A stretch of 26,712 nucleotides of DNA from JBGPNN01 sp041487495 (GTDB lineage: Bacteria > Sysuimicrobiota > Sysuimicrobiia > Sysuimicrobiales > Humicultoraceae), in the NCBI GenBank assembly GCA_041487495.1, contig JBGPNN010000017.1, forward strand, positions 1-26,712. Reading direction: 5' to 3'. The notes below the pieces were generated by a model. That model was not told where the DNA came from. It saw only the letters and a program-made list of their open reading frames with translations, and searched no databases. Position 1 is the first letter of the stretch. Each line of letters begins with the position of its first letter. Position numbers and translations under genes: made by a program. Below, piece after piece: positions 14,322-22,528 of the stretch.

Positions 14322-15314
14322 TCAGTCAGCGGCCCCATCGAGGCTGACGCGCTGCCCGCGGCCGGTTTCCACGGCACGTTGGACCGCCAGGGCCCCCACC
14401 GCCAGATCCTGGACGGCATTGCCGACCGACTTAAAGAGCGTGATCTCGTCCGCGCCCAGGCGGCCGGGCTTCCCGGCGGCAACCTCCCCCAGTTCGGCCC
14501 AGGTGTCGGGACCCGAAATGCGACCCTCCCGGAGGGGTATGACCAGGTCGCCGGCCTCGGCGAGCGCGGCTTCGCGGCTGTCGACCACGATCCTCGATCG
14601 CGCCACGAGATCCGAATCGATCTCCCGGGTGTGGGCCTGGAACGCGCCGACGGCGTTGATATGCGCCCCCGGCGCTGCCGCGCCCCCGGGGAGGACCGGC
14701 GTTGGGCTCGTCGTGGCCGTGACGATCACGTCGGCCCCGCGGGCGGCCGGCTCGGGATCGGACGCGACGATGACGGTCGCGGCCCCGCTCCATGGCTGCA
14801 CGCGCGCCCACCGGGCGAACCCCTCTGCATGGTCGCGCGTACGCGCCACGACGCGGATCTGGGTGACCGCTCGGACCGCGCACAGGGCCTCCAGCTGTGT
14901 CCGGGCCTGTGCCCCGGCGCCGAAGATTGCCACGATCCCGGCGTCACGGCGCGCGAGCAGATCGGCGGCCAGGCCTCCGGCGGCCCCGGTCCGCAAGGCC
15001 GTGAGGCTGGTGCCCTCAATCAGGGCCTGCGCGGTGCCGGTTGCGGGGTCAATGAGCGCGACCACCGCCTGCACTACGGGGCGGTCGGTGTTCTGCGGGA
15101 ACACCGTGACGAGCTTCGCGCCCAGCGACGGGACGCCCGGGAGGGACCCGGGCATCGTCAGAAACAGGGCCGCGCGACCCGGTACCGAGATGGCGGTGCG
15201 GGCCGGTACGGCGGCCTGCCCACCCGACAGCGCGATGAACGCCTCTCGCACCGCGGCAATGGCCAGGCGCATGGGGACCAGTGCGCGCACATCGTCTGCG
15301 GACAAGACCAGCAT
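14322..15314 (-). CDS. Ornithine cyclodeaminase/mu-crystallin family protein
   Basis: A 330-residue NAD(P)-binding protein. The family motifs are LGAKLVTVFPQN (about 64-75, with Lys67), EGTSLTALRTGAA (100-112) and the dinucleotide-binding loop FGAGAQA (131-137). Members include ornithine cyclodeaminase, alanine dehydrogenase of the archaeal type and ketimine reductases. In true ornithine cyclodeaminases the segment after the NAVGA-like motif carries a catalytic aspartate followed by a PGK-type sequence. Here the segment reads NAVGAFQAHTREID (220-233), with no Asp at the expected place. A ketimine reductase, alanine dehydrogenase or opine-type role is therefore more likely than ornithine cyclisation. 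The ATG start at 15314 has only a weak GGCGGGT upstream. It lies 56 bases after gdh in the same direction and may share its transcript. Confidence 0.88.
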   Translation of the reverse strand: MLVLSADDVRALVPMRLAIAAVREAFIALSGGQAAVPARTAISVPGRAALFLTMPGSLPGVPSLGAKLVTVFPQNTDRPVVQAVVALIDPATGTAQALIEGTSLTALRTGAAGGLAADLLARRDAGIVAIFGAGAQARTQLEALCAVRAVTQIRVVARTRDHAEGFARWARVQPWSGAATVIVASDPEPAARGADVIVTATTSPTPVLPGGAAAPGAHINAVGAFQAHTREIDSDLVARSRIVVDSREAALAEAGDLVIPLREGRISGPDTWAELGEVAAGKPGRLGADEITLFKSVGNAVQDLAVGALAVQRAVETGRGQRVSLDGAAD

Positions 15315-15370
15315 GGTCTACCCGCCGCGGAGCGTGGACCGGGCCGCCCGAGGCCGCGATAGCCGGCGTC

Positions 15371-16642
15371 CTACGGGTAGATCCCCCGGATGTAGAGGGC
15401 GTTGGCCACGCGATCGACGGCGCGTATCAGCGCCGCGGTGCGCAGATCGACCTTGCGTTCGGCGGCCACCTGCACGACCTGCCCGAAGCTGCGCACCATG
15501 ATGCGCTCCAGGTTCTCGTTGACTTCTTCTTCGGTCCAGAAAAACTGTTGGAGTCCCTGCACCCACTCGAAGTAGGAGACGATCACCCCGCCGGCGTTGG
15601 CTAAGATGTCGGGGATCACGGTGATCTTGCGCTCGCGCAACACATCATCGCCCGCCGGCGTCACCGGGCCATTCGCGCCCTCGACGATCAAGCGCGCGCC
15701 CACCCGCGACGCGTTGTCCTCTGTGATCTGCCCCTCCAGGGCGCTGGGCACCAGGATGTCACAGGGGAGTTCGAGCAGGTCGGTGTTGCTGATGATCTGC
15801 GCCCCGGGGAACCCGACAACCGATCCGGTCCGCTCCTTGTGCGCGACGAGTTTGTCGGCGTCGATCCCCTTCGTGTTCACCACGCCGCCTTTGGTATCGC
15901 TGGCCGCGATGATCTTGCACCCCACGTTGGACAACAGGACCGAGGCGACGGATCCTACGTTTCCAAAGCCCTGGATCACAACGGTGGAATCCTTCAAGCT
16001 AAGCCCGAGCAGCCGCGCCGCCTCGCGGGCGACGATGGTCACGCCGCGCCCCGTCGCTTCCACGCGCCCTTGCGACCCGCCGATGGCGACGGGTTTGCCG
16101 GTGACCACTGACGGCGTGGAGTAGCCGCGGTGCATGCTGTAGGTATCCATAATCCACGCCATGACCTGCGGGTTGGTGCCGACGTCGGGTGCCGGGATGT
16201 CGCCCTCGGGGCTCATCATGATCGAGATCTCGGTGGCATACCGGCGGGTCAGGTGTTCGAGCTCGTTCTGTGACAGTTCCTTCGGATTGACGACCACGCC
16301 GCCCTTGGCGCCCCCGTAGGGGAGCCCAACCACCGCACATTTCCAGGACATCAGCATGGCGAGCGCCCGGATCTCGTTCAGCGTCACATCCTGGTGATAG
16401 CGGATGCCGCCTTTGGTCGGGCCGAGCACCGTGCTGTGGTGGATGCGGTATCCGGTGAAGATGCGCACCGACTCATCGTCCATCTTCACCGGGAAGTGCA
16501 CGGTGAGCTCCCGCTTCGGGTACGCCAGGAATTCGCGGATCCCGCGCTTGAGCGGCAGGTAATCGGCCGCGCGATCGAACTGTTTGAGCGCGGACTCCCA
16601 GGGATCTTCTTTTGGCGCCACCAACATGGCCTGTGCGCTCAT
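15371..16642 (-). CDS. gdhA: Glutamate (Glu/Leu/Phe/Val family) dehydrogenase
   Basis: Oxidative deamination of glutamate (or reverse amination of 2-oxoglutarate) with NAD(P). The 423-residue length fits the hexameric bacterial/archaeal type of about 415-430. Substrate-binding lysines are Lys77 in TKGGIRYH and Lys101. The catalytic Lys113 is in LPYGGAKGG, and Asp153 in the PAPDVGT motif is kept. The Rossmann loop is GFGNVGS (225-231). The ATG at 16642 has a very strong GGGGGAGGGG site upstream, placed in the 13-base gap after the deacetylase stop. The gene therefore looks like the tail of the cell-envelope operon. With Liv uptake next door it would link imported amino acids to central carbon through transamination. 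Coenzyme preference cannot be read safely. Confidence 0.96.
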   Translation of the reverse strand: MSAQAMLVAPKEDPWESALKQFDRAADYLPLKRGIREFLAYPKRELTVHFPVKMDDESVRIFTGYRIHHSTVLGPTKGGIRYHQDVTLNEIRALAMLMSWKCAVVGLPYGGAKGGVVVNPKELSQNELEHLTRRYATEISIMMSPEGDIPAPDVGTNPQVMAWIMDTYSMHRGYSTPSVVTGKPVAIGGSQGRVEATGRGVTIVAREAARLLGLSLKDSTVVIQGFGNVGSVASVLLSNVGCKIIAASDTKGGVVNTKGIDADKLVAHKERTGSVVGFPGAQIISNTDLLELPCDILVPSALEGQITEDNASRVGARLIVEGANGPVTPAGDDVLRERKITVIPDILANAGGVIVSYFEWVQGLQQFFWTEEEVNENLERIMVRSFGQVVQVAAERKVDLRTAALIRAVDRVANALYIRGIYP

Positions 16643-16655
16643 GAAGCCCCTCCCC

Positions 16656-17591
16656 CTATTTCACTAACGTCGAGACCGGGACCAGGGTCACGCCCGCCCG
16701 GTCAAACTCCGGCAGCATCGCCGCGACGACGCTCGACGTCAACCGCTGCGCGTGGCCGATCGCGATCGCGCTACCGCGCCCCTTCGCCACCGTGATCAGC
16801 CGTTGCAGTTGCTGCCGGATCGCGCCCTCTTCGTTCTCGTTGTCAAGGAACACCGCGCGCGCGGCGGTACGGACGCCGACTTCTTCGGACACCGACGGGA
16901 CAACCGAGTGCGGGGTCGTCACGCTGTCAAGGAAGAACAGGCCGGAATCCCTCACGATCTCGAGGATGATCCGGACGACGCGGCGGTCGGCGGTGCCCTT
17001 CGACCCCATGTGGTTGTTGATGCCGATCGCGCCCGGCACCGTCTCGAGATCGGCGCGGACCACGGCGCGGATCTCACCATCGCTCATGGCCACTGTCACT
17101 CCCCCGGGCCCCATGGCTTTGGTCGCATCTTCAGGCTCGACCGGCAGGTGGAGCAGCACCTCGAGCCCTGCATCCCGCGCGCGTCGCGCCACACCGGCGG
17201 AATGGGTCAGGTGCGGCAGCACGGCGACGGCGACTGGTCGCCCGATCGCAATGATGTGTTCCACGTCGCTCAGACTTCCGCCTGCATCATCAAAGATAAT
17301 CGCCACGCGGGGCCCCGACTCGATCGCAGGGCTGGCTGCGGGCACGGGTGTCGGGGTGGACCCTGGCGCGGGCGTTTGAGAGCCGGTCGTCGGCGGCGTC
17401 TGGGCCGCGCGCGGGGTCGAGACCGTCCGGGGTTGGCGGGTCGCCGGCCGCGAGGGGCTTCTCGGCGCGCCGACGCGGTTCCAACCGGCCAGCCACCAGC
17501 CCGCCGCAAACGCCACCACGGCCACCAGCACGAACGCGGCGACAGTACGTCCCGGGCGAGACGCACGGCGACCGGAAGAGCGGCGGCTCAC
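16656..17591 (-). CDS. YibQ-type divergent polysaccharide deacetylase
   Basis: A 311-residue envelope protein with a positively charged N-terminus, one membrane segment (about 17-37) and a Pro/Thr/Ala-rich linker (about 40-92). The catalytic-like domain then has the divergent polysaccharide deacetylase motifs: VAIIFDDAGG with the acidic pair Asp101/Asp102, HLPVEP (148-153), NNHMGS (192-197) and LFFLDS (218-223). The family is named in E. coli for YibQ, encoded next to envC. Its substrate is unproven. The start is GTG at 17591 with no clear ribosome binding site. It follows ctpA by 25 bases, so the order M23 protein-ctpA-deacetylase is kept as in many diderm genomes. A role in peptidoglycan trimming at division is inferred from this context. 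Confidence 0.9.
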   Translation of the reverse strand: MSRRSSGRRASRPGRTVAAFVLVAVVAFAAGWWLAGWNRVGAPRSPSRPATRQPRTVSTPRAAQTPPTTGSQTPAPGSTPTPVPAASPAIESGPRVAIIFDDAGGSLSDVEHIIAIGRPVAVAVLPHLTHSAGVARRARDAGLEVLLHLPVEPEDATKAMGPGGVTVAMSDGEIRAVVRADLETVPGAIGINNHMGSKGTADRRVVRIILEIVRDSGLFFLDSVTTPHSVVPSVSEEVGVRTAARAVFLDNENEEGAIRQQLQRLITVAKGRGSAIAIGHAQRLTSSVVAAMLPEFDRAGVTLVPVSTLVK

Positions 17592-17616
17592 GCGAGACTT
17601 CGAGCTCAGCGTCGGC

Positions 17617-18834
17617 CTACCGTCGTCCCGCGATGCGCTGCTTGAGTGCCTCGATGGCCTTTGTCAGCTGCTGCGCCTCGATCTTCCTGATGTTGGCCTC
17701 GGTTTTCCCTTCCAGCTTGTCGCCTGCCAGGATGTCCGGCGTGATGCCCTTCCCGTGGATGTCATGATCCGCCGGCGTCAAATACTTCTGGGTCGTGATG
17801 GCGGCGCCGCCGCCACCGGGCAACGAGTACACGGACTGGATCACGCCCTTGCCGAAGGTCTTCTGGCCCACGACCGTCGCGCCCGCCGAATCCTTCAGCG
17901 CGCCGGTGAGGATCTCGGACGCGCTGGCGCTAAACTCGTTGACCACCACCACGATGGGTACCGCGACTTTGGCACCCCCCTTGGCCCGCTCGGTCGCGCG
18001 GCTTCCGTCCCTGGCCACGATGTGCAGGATCGGTTTCCCCGATTCGATAAACCGGTCGGCGACCTGAATACAGATGTCAAGCAGCCCGCCGCCGTTGCTG
18101 CGCAGGTCAATGATGATCCCCCGGACGCCCGTTTTGGTCAGGCGGTCGACTTCCGCAAGGGTTTCTCGCGCGGTCTGCTCGTTGAATGTCAGGATGCGCA
18201 CGTATCCCATCTGCTCGGCGGTCAACTGCTTCCGGACCGCCTCGTCGAGCACACCGGCCCCCTGGACGGTCGTGACCTGGATCCTCGCTCGCGTGATCTC
18301 GAGGTCAAACGACTGATCCGGCCGGGTCACCTTGAGCGTGACCTTGGTACCGGCGGGCCCACGGATGCGCGTTACGGCTTCTTGTAGGGACATGCCGTCG
18401 GTCGGTACGGCGTTGATCGATCGAATGCGATCCCCGGCCCGCAGCCCGGCCTTGTGGGCCGGCGTCCCTTCGATGATCTGGGCAACGATCAGGTGCTCGT
18501 CGCGAATATCGATGTAGATCCCGATCCCGAAGAAGAAGCCCTGGGTGTTCGCCGCGAACTCCTTGTAGACGCCGGGCGCCATGTAGCGCGTGTAGGGGTC
18601 GCCAACGGCCTCCAGCAGGCCTTTCGCGGCGCCGTCAAACAGCTTTTGTGACTCCGGCGCAGGGTTCAGGTAATCCCTGCGGACGTGGACCAGCAGTTGC
18701 CGCAACAGGTCGAACCCCTGGTCATCCGCGGGCCCCGCCACCGCGCTCCGCTGGCCGGCCCCATACCCCGCGAAGAAGACACCCGCCCCGAGGACGCCGA
18801 CCAACAGCAGTGTGGCCAACCGGTTACGCATCAC
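17617..18834 (-). CDS. ctpA: S41-family carboxy-terminal processing peptidase CtpA
   Basis: A serine/lysine protease exported to the envelope, about 405 residues from GTG 18834. GGGAGG stands nine bases before that GTG. The next codon is ATG (18831), an equally possible start, while the TTG at 18858 is less likely. An N-terminal hydrophobic segment (LATLLLVGVLGAGVFFAGYGAG) is a signal or anchor. A PDZ domain (about 95-180) has FFFGIGIYIDI, GTPAHKAGLRAGDRI and RIRGPAGTKVTL. The peptidase core holds DLRSNGGGLL, the catalytic serine about residue 304 in FSASASE, and the catalytic lysine about 329 in TFGKG. Such proteases mature envelope proteins and, in several bacteria, degrade or control murein hydrolases, which fits its place after the EnvC-like gene. 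Confidence 0.95.
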   Translation of the reverse strand: MMRNRLATLLLVGVLGAGVFFAGYGAGQRSAVAGPADDQGFDLLRQLLVHVRRDYLNPAPESQKLFDGAAKGLLEAVGDPYTRYMAPGVYKEFAANTQGFFFGIGIYIDIRDEHLIVAQIIEGTPAHKAGLRAGDRIRSINAVPTDGMSLQEAVTRIRGPAGTKVTLKVTRPDQSFDLEITRARIQVTTVQGAGVLDEAVRKQLTAEQMGYVRILTFNEQTARETLAEVDRLTKTGVRGIIIDLRSNGGGLLDICIQVADRFIESGKPILHIVARDGSRATERAKGGAKVAVPIVVVVNEFSASASEILTGALKDSAGATVVGQKTFGKGVIQSVYSLPGGGGAAITTQKYLTPADHDIHGKGITPDILAGDKLEGKTEANIRKIEAQQLTKAIEALKQRIAGRR

Positions 18835-18899
18835 TCCGAATCGCCTCCCACGGGGCAATAGACCGCCCTGCAGTAGATTACTACCAAGCCCTTACGGTG

Positions 18900-20063
18900 T
18901 CACGGCTGGGGGTTGATCGGTTTCCCGTTGTGCCGAATCTCGAAATGGAGGTGCGGACCGGTACTGTACCCCGTGCTGCCGACGCGGCCGACGACCTGGC
19001 CCCGGGTCACCTGCTGGCCGACGGTGACGTCAATGCCTGAGAGGTGCCCGTACAGCGTGCTGTAGCCGTCGCCATGCGCGACCACGACCAGCTTGCCGTA
19101 CCCACCGAACCACCCGGTGAACAGCACCAGCCCCCCGAAGGCGACACGCACGGGGCTGCCCATCGGCGCGGAGATATCGACGCCCTGGTGAAACTGACGC
19201 AGGCGGAAGATTGGATGCCGGCGGACCCCGAAGCGCGAGGTGATAGGCCCGCGGAGAGGCCAAGTGATCGCGGACATCGACCACGGCGCGGTGGGTCCCG
19301 TCCCGCCCTGCAGCCGCTGGATGAGCGCTTCGAGCGCGTTGGAGTCCTCTTCGAGATCTTTGACCGCCTGTTCGGCGTCCGCGCGCTCCCGCACGATCGC
19401 GTCGAGGATATCGCGCTTGGCGGTCACCTGCTCCGCGAGCTGCTTCCGCCGCTCCTCGTTTTCACGAACCAACGCCTGCAGACGGCGCTGCTCGGTTTGA
19501 AGATCTTCACGCAGCGCCGCGACACGGTCGCGATCCTCCGTGTACGACTGGATGAGCCGCGCGTCGGATCGCACCACTGCGCTCACCAGTCGCGCGCTGG
19601 TGATGAATTCCGGGAATGACGACGCACCGAGCACGACATCGAGATATCCCGCCCGGCCGTAACGGTTCACATCGCGGAGCCGGCCGGCCAACAACGTCCG
19701 CCTGCCGGCCAGGGCCATCTCCGCGCGGGCCAGGGCGCTGGCCGCGGCTTCGGCACGCTGGCGGGTCCGCTGCACGTCGATGGAAAGCCGCCCCAGGCGC
19801 GCCTCTGTGGTCTCGAGTTGCCGGTCGAGCCGCTGGACTTCATCCGACACGCGCCGTTCTCTATGCCGCGTCCGGTTGAGACGCTGCCGCTCGGCATCGA
19901 GCCTGCGCTGGATTTGCGTGAGTTCTTCCTGCTTGGCGGGGAGCGACGGACCGCCGGACGGTGGCGGGGTTGCGGGCGCGGACCCGTGTGGAGTGACTCC
20001 GCCCATTGCCACGCCGGATGCGGCCATGATCACCAACGCGGCGAGCAGCACCTTGCGGATCAT
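18900..20063 (-). CDS. envC: EnvC-like coiled-coil protein with intact M23 (LytM) peptidase domain
   Basis: The FtsEX partner for septal peptidoglycan cleavage, 387 residues from ATG 20063, which overlaps the ftsX stop as ATGA. The upstream extension to 20129 lies inside ftsX. A signal peptide (MIRKVLLAALVIMAASGVAMG) is followed by a long coiled coil (about 40-115 and 170-255) interrupted by NRYGRAGYLDVVLGASSFPEF, the typical EnvC hinge. The C-terminal LytM domain (about 265-387) has FHQGVDI with His292 and Asp296, GHLS with His340, and GPHLHFEIR with His371 and His373. All zinc ligands and catalytic histidines of active M23 endopeptidases are present. In E. coli EnvC these are lost and the protein only activates amidases. 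This one may cut peptidoglycan itself. The family call is firm, catalysis is inferred. Confidence 0.93.
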   Translation of the reverse strand: MIRKVLLAALVIMAASGVAMGGVTPHGSAPATPPPSGGPSLPAKQEELTQIQRRLDAERQRLNRTRHRERRVSDEVQRLDRQLETTEARLGRLSIDVQRTRQRAEAAASALARAEMALAGRRTLLAGRLRDVNRYGRAGYLDVVLGASSFPEFITSARLVSAVVRSDARLIQSYTEDRDRVAALREDLQTEQRRLQALVRENEERRKQLAEQVTAKRDILDAIVRERADAEQAVKDLEEDSNALEALIQRLQGGTGPTAPWSMSAITWPLRGPITSRFGVRRHPIFRLRQFHQGVDISAPMGSPVRVAFGGLVLFTGWFGGYGKLVVVAHGDGYSTLYGHLSGIDVTVGQQVTRGQVVGRVGSTGYSTGPHLHFEIRHNGKPINPQP

Positions 20064-21016
20064 GCCCGCAAATAGCGGCGGAGACCGATCTCGCTGCCGC
20101 CGACCCCGACCGCGATGCCAAGCACCCATACCACCGCGACCACGGCCGGAATGATGCCGGCCACCGGGAGCAGTGGCAGGAACGGCAGCGACGACGATAC
20201 CCGCGCCACCAGTGCCGCGTAGGCGGCGCCGAGCACGACCGTCGTCACCAATGCTGCCAGCGCCCCCTGCAGCGCGCCCTCGACGAGAAACGGTCCACGG
20301 ATGAAACTCGGCGTGGCGCCCACAAGGGTCATGATCTCGATCTCCTGGCGGCGGGCCGAGACGGTCAGACGGATCGTGTTCACAATAATCAACAGCGCGG
20401 CCCCGGCCAACAACGCCGCCGCCGAGGCCCCGGCGAGCCGGACGGCCCGGGTGACGGCCACAAGCCGGTCGACAACCGGCGTGCCGAAGACAACCTCCTC
20501 GATGCCGGGGGTCTGTTGAATGGCCGACGCGACCGCGCGGATGCGCGCAGCGTCGACGACCCGCACTTCAATCGAATCGGGAAGCGGATTCGAAGGGAGC
20601 AGGTCCGCGATCGATGCGGAGGCACCAAAGGTGCGTTGCAACCGCCGCAGCGCGGCCGAGCGCCCCACGATTTGCGCCGACCGCACGTCAGGCAAGGTCG
20701 AGAGCCTGGCGAGCACATCGTGCTGCTGCGTGGCGGAGAGGCCGTCGCGCAGGAAGCCGACAACCTCGACCTGACTCTCGAGGATCGCCGCCAGGTGGAT
20801 CAGGTTCGCCGAGACGAGGACACCGGCCCCGGCGACAATCAGGGAAATCACGACGGTCGATGTGGCGGCAGCCGCCATCAGCGTGTTTCTGCGTAGTCCG
20901 CCGACCGCGTCGCGGAAGATCGCCCGCCACTCCTCGCGGAGGACGCGCGCCTCCTGACCCACCGGTGGGGCCGCGACGTCAGCGCGCGGCGGTCGTGTAG
21001 AGGCCTCGAGACTCAT
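20060..21016 (-). CDS. ftsX: Cell division protein FtsX (permease-like ABC subunit)
   Basis: Membrane subunit of FtsEX, which passes ATP-driven shape changes to a peptidoglycan hydrolase or its activator. About 318 residues from ATG 21016. A GTG at 20962 would give a shorter cytoplasmic N-terminus and is possible, while TTG 21046 is less likely. After a basic N-terminal segment (WRAIFRDAVGGLRRN) come a first membrane helix (TLMAAAATSTVVISLIVAGAG), an extracytoplasmic domain with the FLRDGLSATQQ and GIEEVVFG segments, and three further helices. Between helices 2 and 3 is the FtsX-typical loop RRQEIEIMTLVGATPSFIRGPFLVEG. The gene overlaps ftsE by 38 bases and the M23 gene by four, so all three are coupled. 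Confidence 0.93.
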   Translation of the reverse strand: MSLEASTRPPRADVAAPPVGQEARVLREEWRAIFRDAVGGLRRNTLMAAAATSTVVISLIVAGAGVLVSANLIHLAAILESQVEVVGFLRDGLSATQQHDVLARLSTLPDVRSAQIVGRSAALRRLQRTFGASASIADLLPSNPLPDSIEVRVVDAARIRAVASAIQQTPGIEEVVFGTPVVDRLVAVTRAVRLAGASAAALLAGAALLIIVNTIRLTVSARRQEIEIMTLVGATPSFIRGPFLVEGALQGALAALVTTVVLGAAYAALVARVSSSLPFLPLLPVAGIIPAVVAVVWVLGIAVGVGGSEIGLRRYLRA

Positions 21017-21668
21017 CTCGGATGACCCGTCCCGCCTCCAGTGCAATCACCCGCTGGCGCAGGACGTCGACGATCGTCGGATTGTGCGTCGTCACGAGCA
21101 CAGTGGTGCCGCGACCATTGATCGAACTCAGCAAATGCATGATGTCCCATGCGGCAGCCGGATCCAGGTTCCCCGTGGGTTCGTCCGCGAGCAGCACGAC
21201 CGGCCGGTTCACGATCGCGCGCGCGATGGCGACACGCTGCTGCTCCCCACCCGAGAGCGTCGCCGGCAGATCACGACACCGGTCGGCCAGGCCGACCACA
21301 TCCAGCGCCCACTGGACCCGCGGCGTGATCTCCACGGGGTCGGTGCCGATGACGCGCAGCGCAAATGCCACATTCTCAAACACCGTGCGATCGGAGAGCA
21401 GCTTGAATTCCTGAAAGACCACGCCAAGCCGCCGGCGCAAGTGCGGCACCTGCGCGGCGGGCAGCGCCATGAGGTCGGAACCGTCGACGACGACGCGACC
21501 ACCAGTTGGGGTCTCTATCCGCTGGATGAGCTTGAGGATGGTAGACTTGCCGCTCCCCGTCGGACCGACTAGGAAGACGAACTCACCGGGGTCGATGCGG
21601 AGAGACACGTCATGAAGGGCTGTGACGCCAAGCGCATATTGCTTTCTGACGCGGTCGAAAAGGATCAT
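20979..21668 (-). CDS. ftsE: Cell division ATP-binding protein FtsE
   Basis: The ATPase of FtsEX, 229 residues. It has Walker A GPTGSGKST (35-43), the FtsE-typical VFQEFKLLSDRTVFENVAF around the Q-loop, signature LSGGEQQ (138-144) and Walker B VVLLADEP (157-164) followed by TGNLDP. The ATG at 21668 has GGAG five bases upstream. An 88-base gap separates it from surE, so it may have its own promoter, though none was found with confidence. The alternatives LolD or MacB are excluded by the ftsX and M23 neighbours. Confidence 0.96.
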   Translation of the reverse strand: MILFDRVRKQYALGVTALHDVSLRIDPGEFVFLVGPTGSGKSTILKLIQRIETPTGGRVVVDGSDLMALPAAQVPHLRRRLGVVFQEFKLLSDRTVFENVAFALRVIGTDPVEITPRVQWALDVVGLADRCRDLPATLSGGEQQRVAIARAIVNRPVVLLADEPTGNLDPAAAWDIMHLLSSINGRGTTVLVTTHNPTIVDVLRQRVIALEAGRVIRDESRGLYTTAAR

Positions 21669-21720
21669 CGTTGCTCCGACGAAAGGTGCGACAGTTGGTA
21701 CGACGCCGCAGAGTGGGTTC

Positions 21721-21735
21721 TCCGCGGGGCGCGGA
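21721..21735. other. Small perfect hairpin in the surE-ftsE spacer
   Basis: A six-base GC-rich inverted repeat (21721-21726 with 21730-21735) encloses three bases, between the surE stop and the ftsE start. No T-tract follows on the minus strand, so it is not a clear terminator for surE. It may be incidental in GC-rich DNA. Confidence 0.3.
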
Positions 21736-21756
21736 TTTCCTGCCCGAGCGGGGAGC

Positions 21757-22521
21757 TTACGGGAGTGCCAGTTCCCAGGTCGTCACATCGTGCATCAGCC
21801 GATCGTCCGTCATATTCAGGTGGACCGGCGTGACCGAAATGAACCCGTTGGCGACGGCCCAACCATCGGTCCCCTCGGCGTCGCTCACCGGCTCGCGCTG
21901 GCCGGTCAGCCAATAGTAGAATCGACCGCGCGGGTCGGTTCGCTTCTCCAGCCTGGACAGGTACCGTCGATGGCTCTGCCGCGTGACGCGCACGCCCTTC
22001 ACCCGCTCCGCCGGCAAGTTGGGCACGTTCACGTTGAGCAGCGAGTCGTCCGGGAGGTGGCGGTCCACCGCCACCCGCGCCACCCGCTCGGCGAAGACTG
22101 CCGCCAGGTCGAAACGCACGTCGACAAACGATGCCACCGAGACCGCGACGCTGGGGATGCCGAGGATCGCTCCCTCCATTGCGCCCGACACGGTGCCCGA
22201 GTAGGTCAGGTCGAGTCCCAGATTGGGTCCCATGTTGATGCCGGCGACGATGACGTCCGGCCGCCACGGTAACAGGTCGCCGACCCCGAGCACCACGCAG
22301 TCGGCCGGCGTCCCGTTCGTCGCCCAGGCCTGGACGCCACGCACATACCCGGTCACGGACCGCGCGCGCAGCGGTTTGTGCAGTGTGATGGCGTGACCCG
22401 TGGCACTGCGCTCGTGCTCGGGAGCCACCACCATGGTCTCGTGGGCAGCCGCGAATACGTCGGCCAGGGCCTGCAGCCCCGGCGAGGCGATGCCGTCGTC
22501 GTTGGTGAGTAGCACTCTCAA
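21757..22521 (-). CDS. surE: 5'/3'-nucleotidase SurE
   Basis: A metal-dependent nucleoside monophosphate phosphatase of 254 residues, linked to stationary-phase survival in many bacteria. The metal site is intact: Asp8 and Asp9 in LTNDDGIASPG, Ser39 in ERSATGHAITLHKP, and Asn96 in AGINMGPNLG, followed by TYSGTVSGAMEGA. The start is TTG at 22521, the only position that leaves the standard MxVLLTNDDG opening. No ribosome binding site is obvious, and it begins seven bases after the HEAT-repeat gene stops, so translation probably relies on coupling. Together with the purine salvage genes nearby it points to nucleotide turnover, though they are on opposite strands. Confidence 0.95.
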   Translation of the reverse strand: MRVLLTNDDGIASPGLQALADVFAAAHETMVVAPEHERSATGHAITLHKPLRARSVTGYVRGVQAWATNGTPADCVVLGVGDLLPWRPDVIVAGINMGPNLGLDLTYSGTVSGAMEGAILGIPSVAVSVASFVDVRFDLAAVFAERVARVAVDRHLPDDSLLNVNVPNLPAERVKGVRVTRQSHRRYLSRLEKRTDPRGRFYYWLTGQREPVSDAEGTDGWAVANGFISVTPVHLNMTDDRLMHDVTTWELALP

Positions 22522-22528
22522 GATGGGG

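Noticed and set aside
14104..15501. Plus-strand frame of 465 codons opposite the mu-crystallin homologue
   Set aside because: Ala/Arg/Ser-rich shadow. The minus strand encodes the conserved family motifs.
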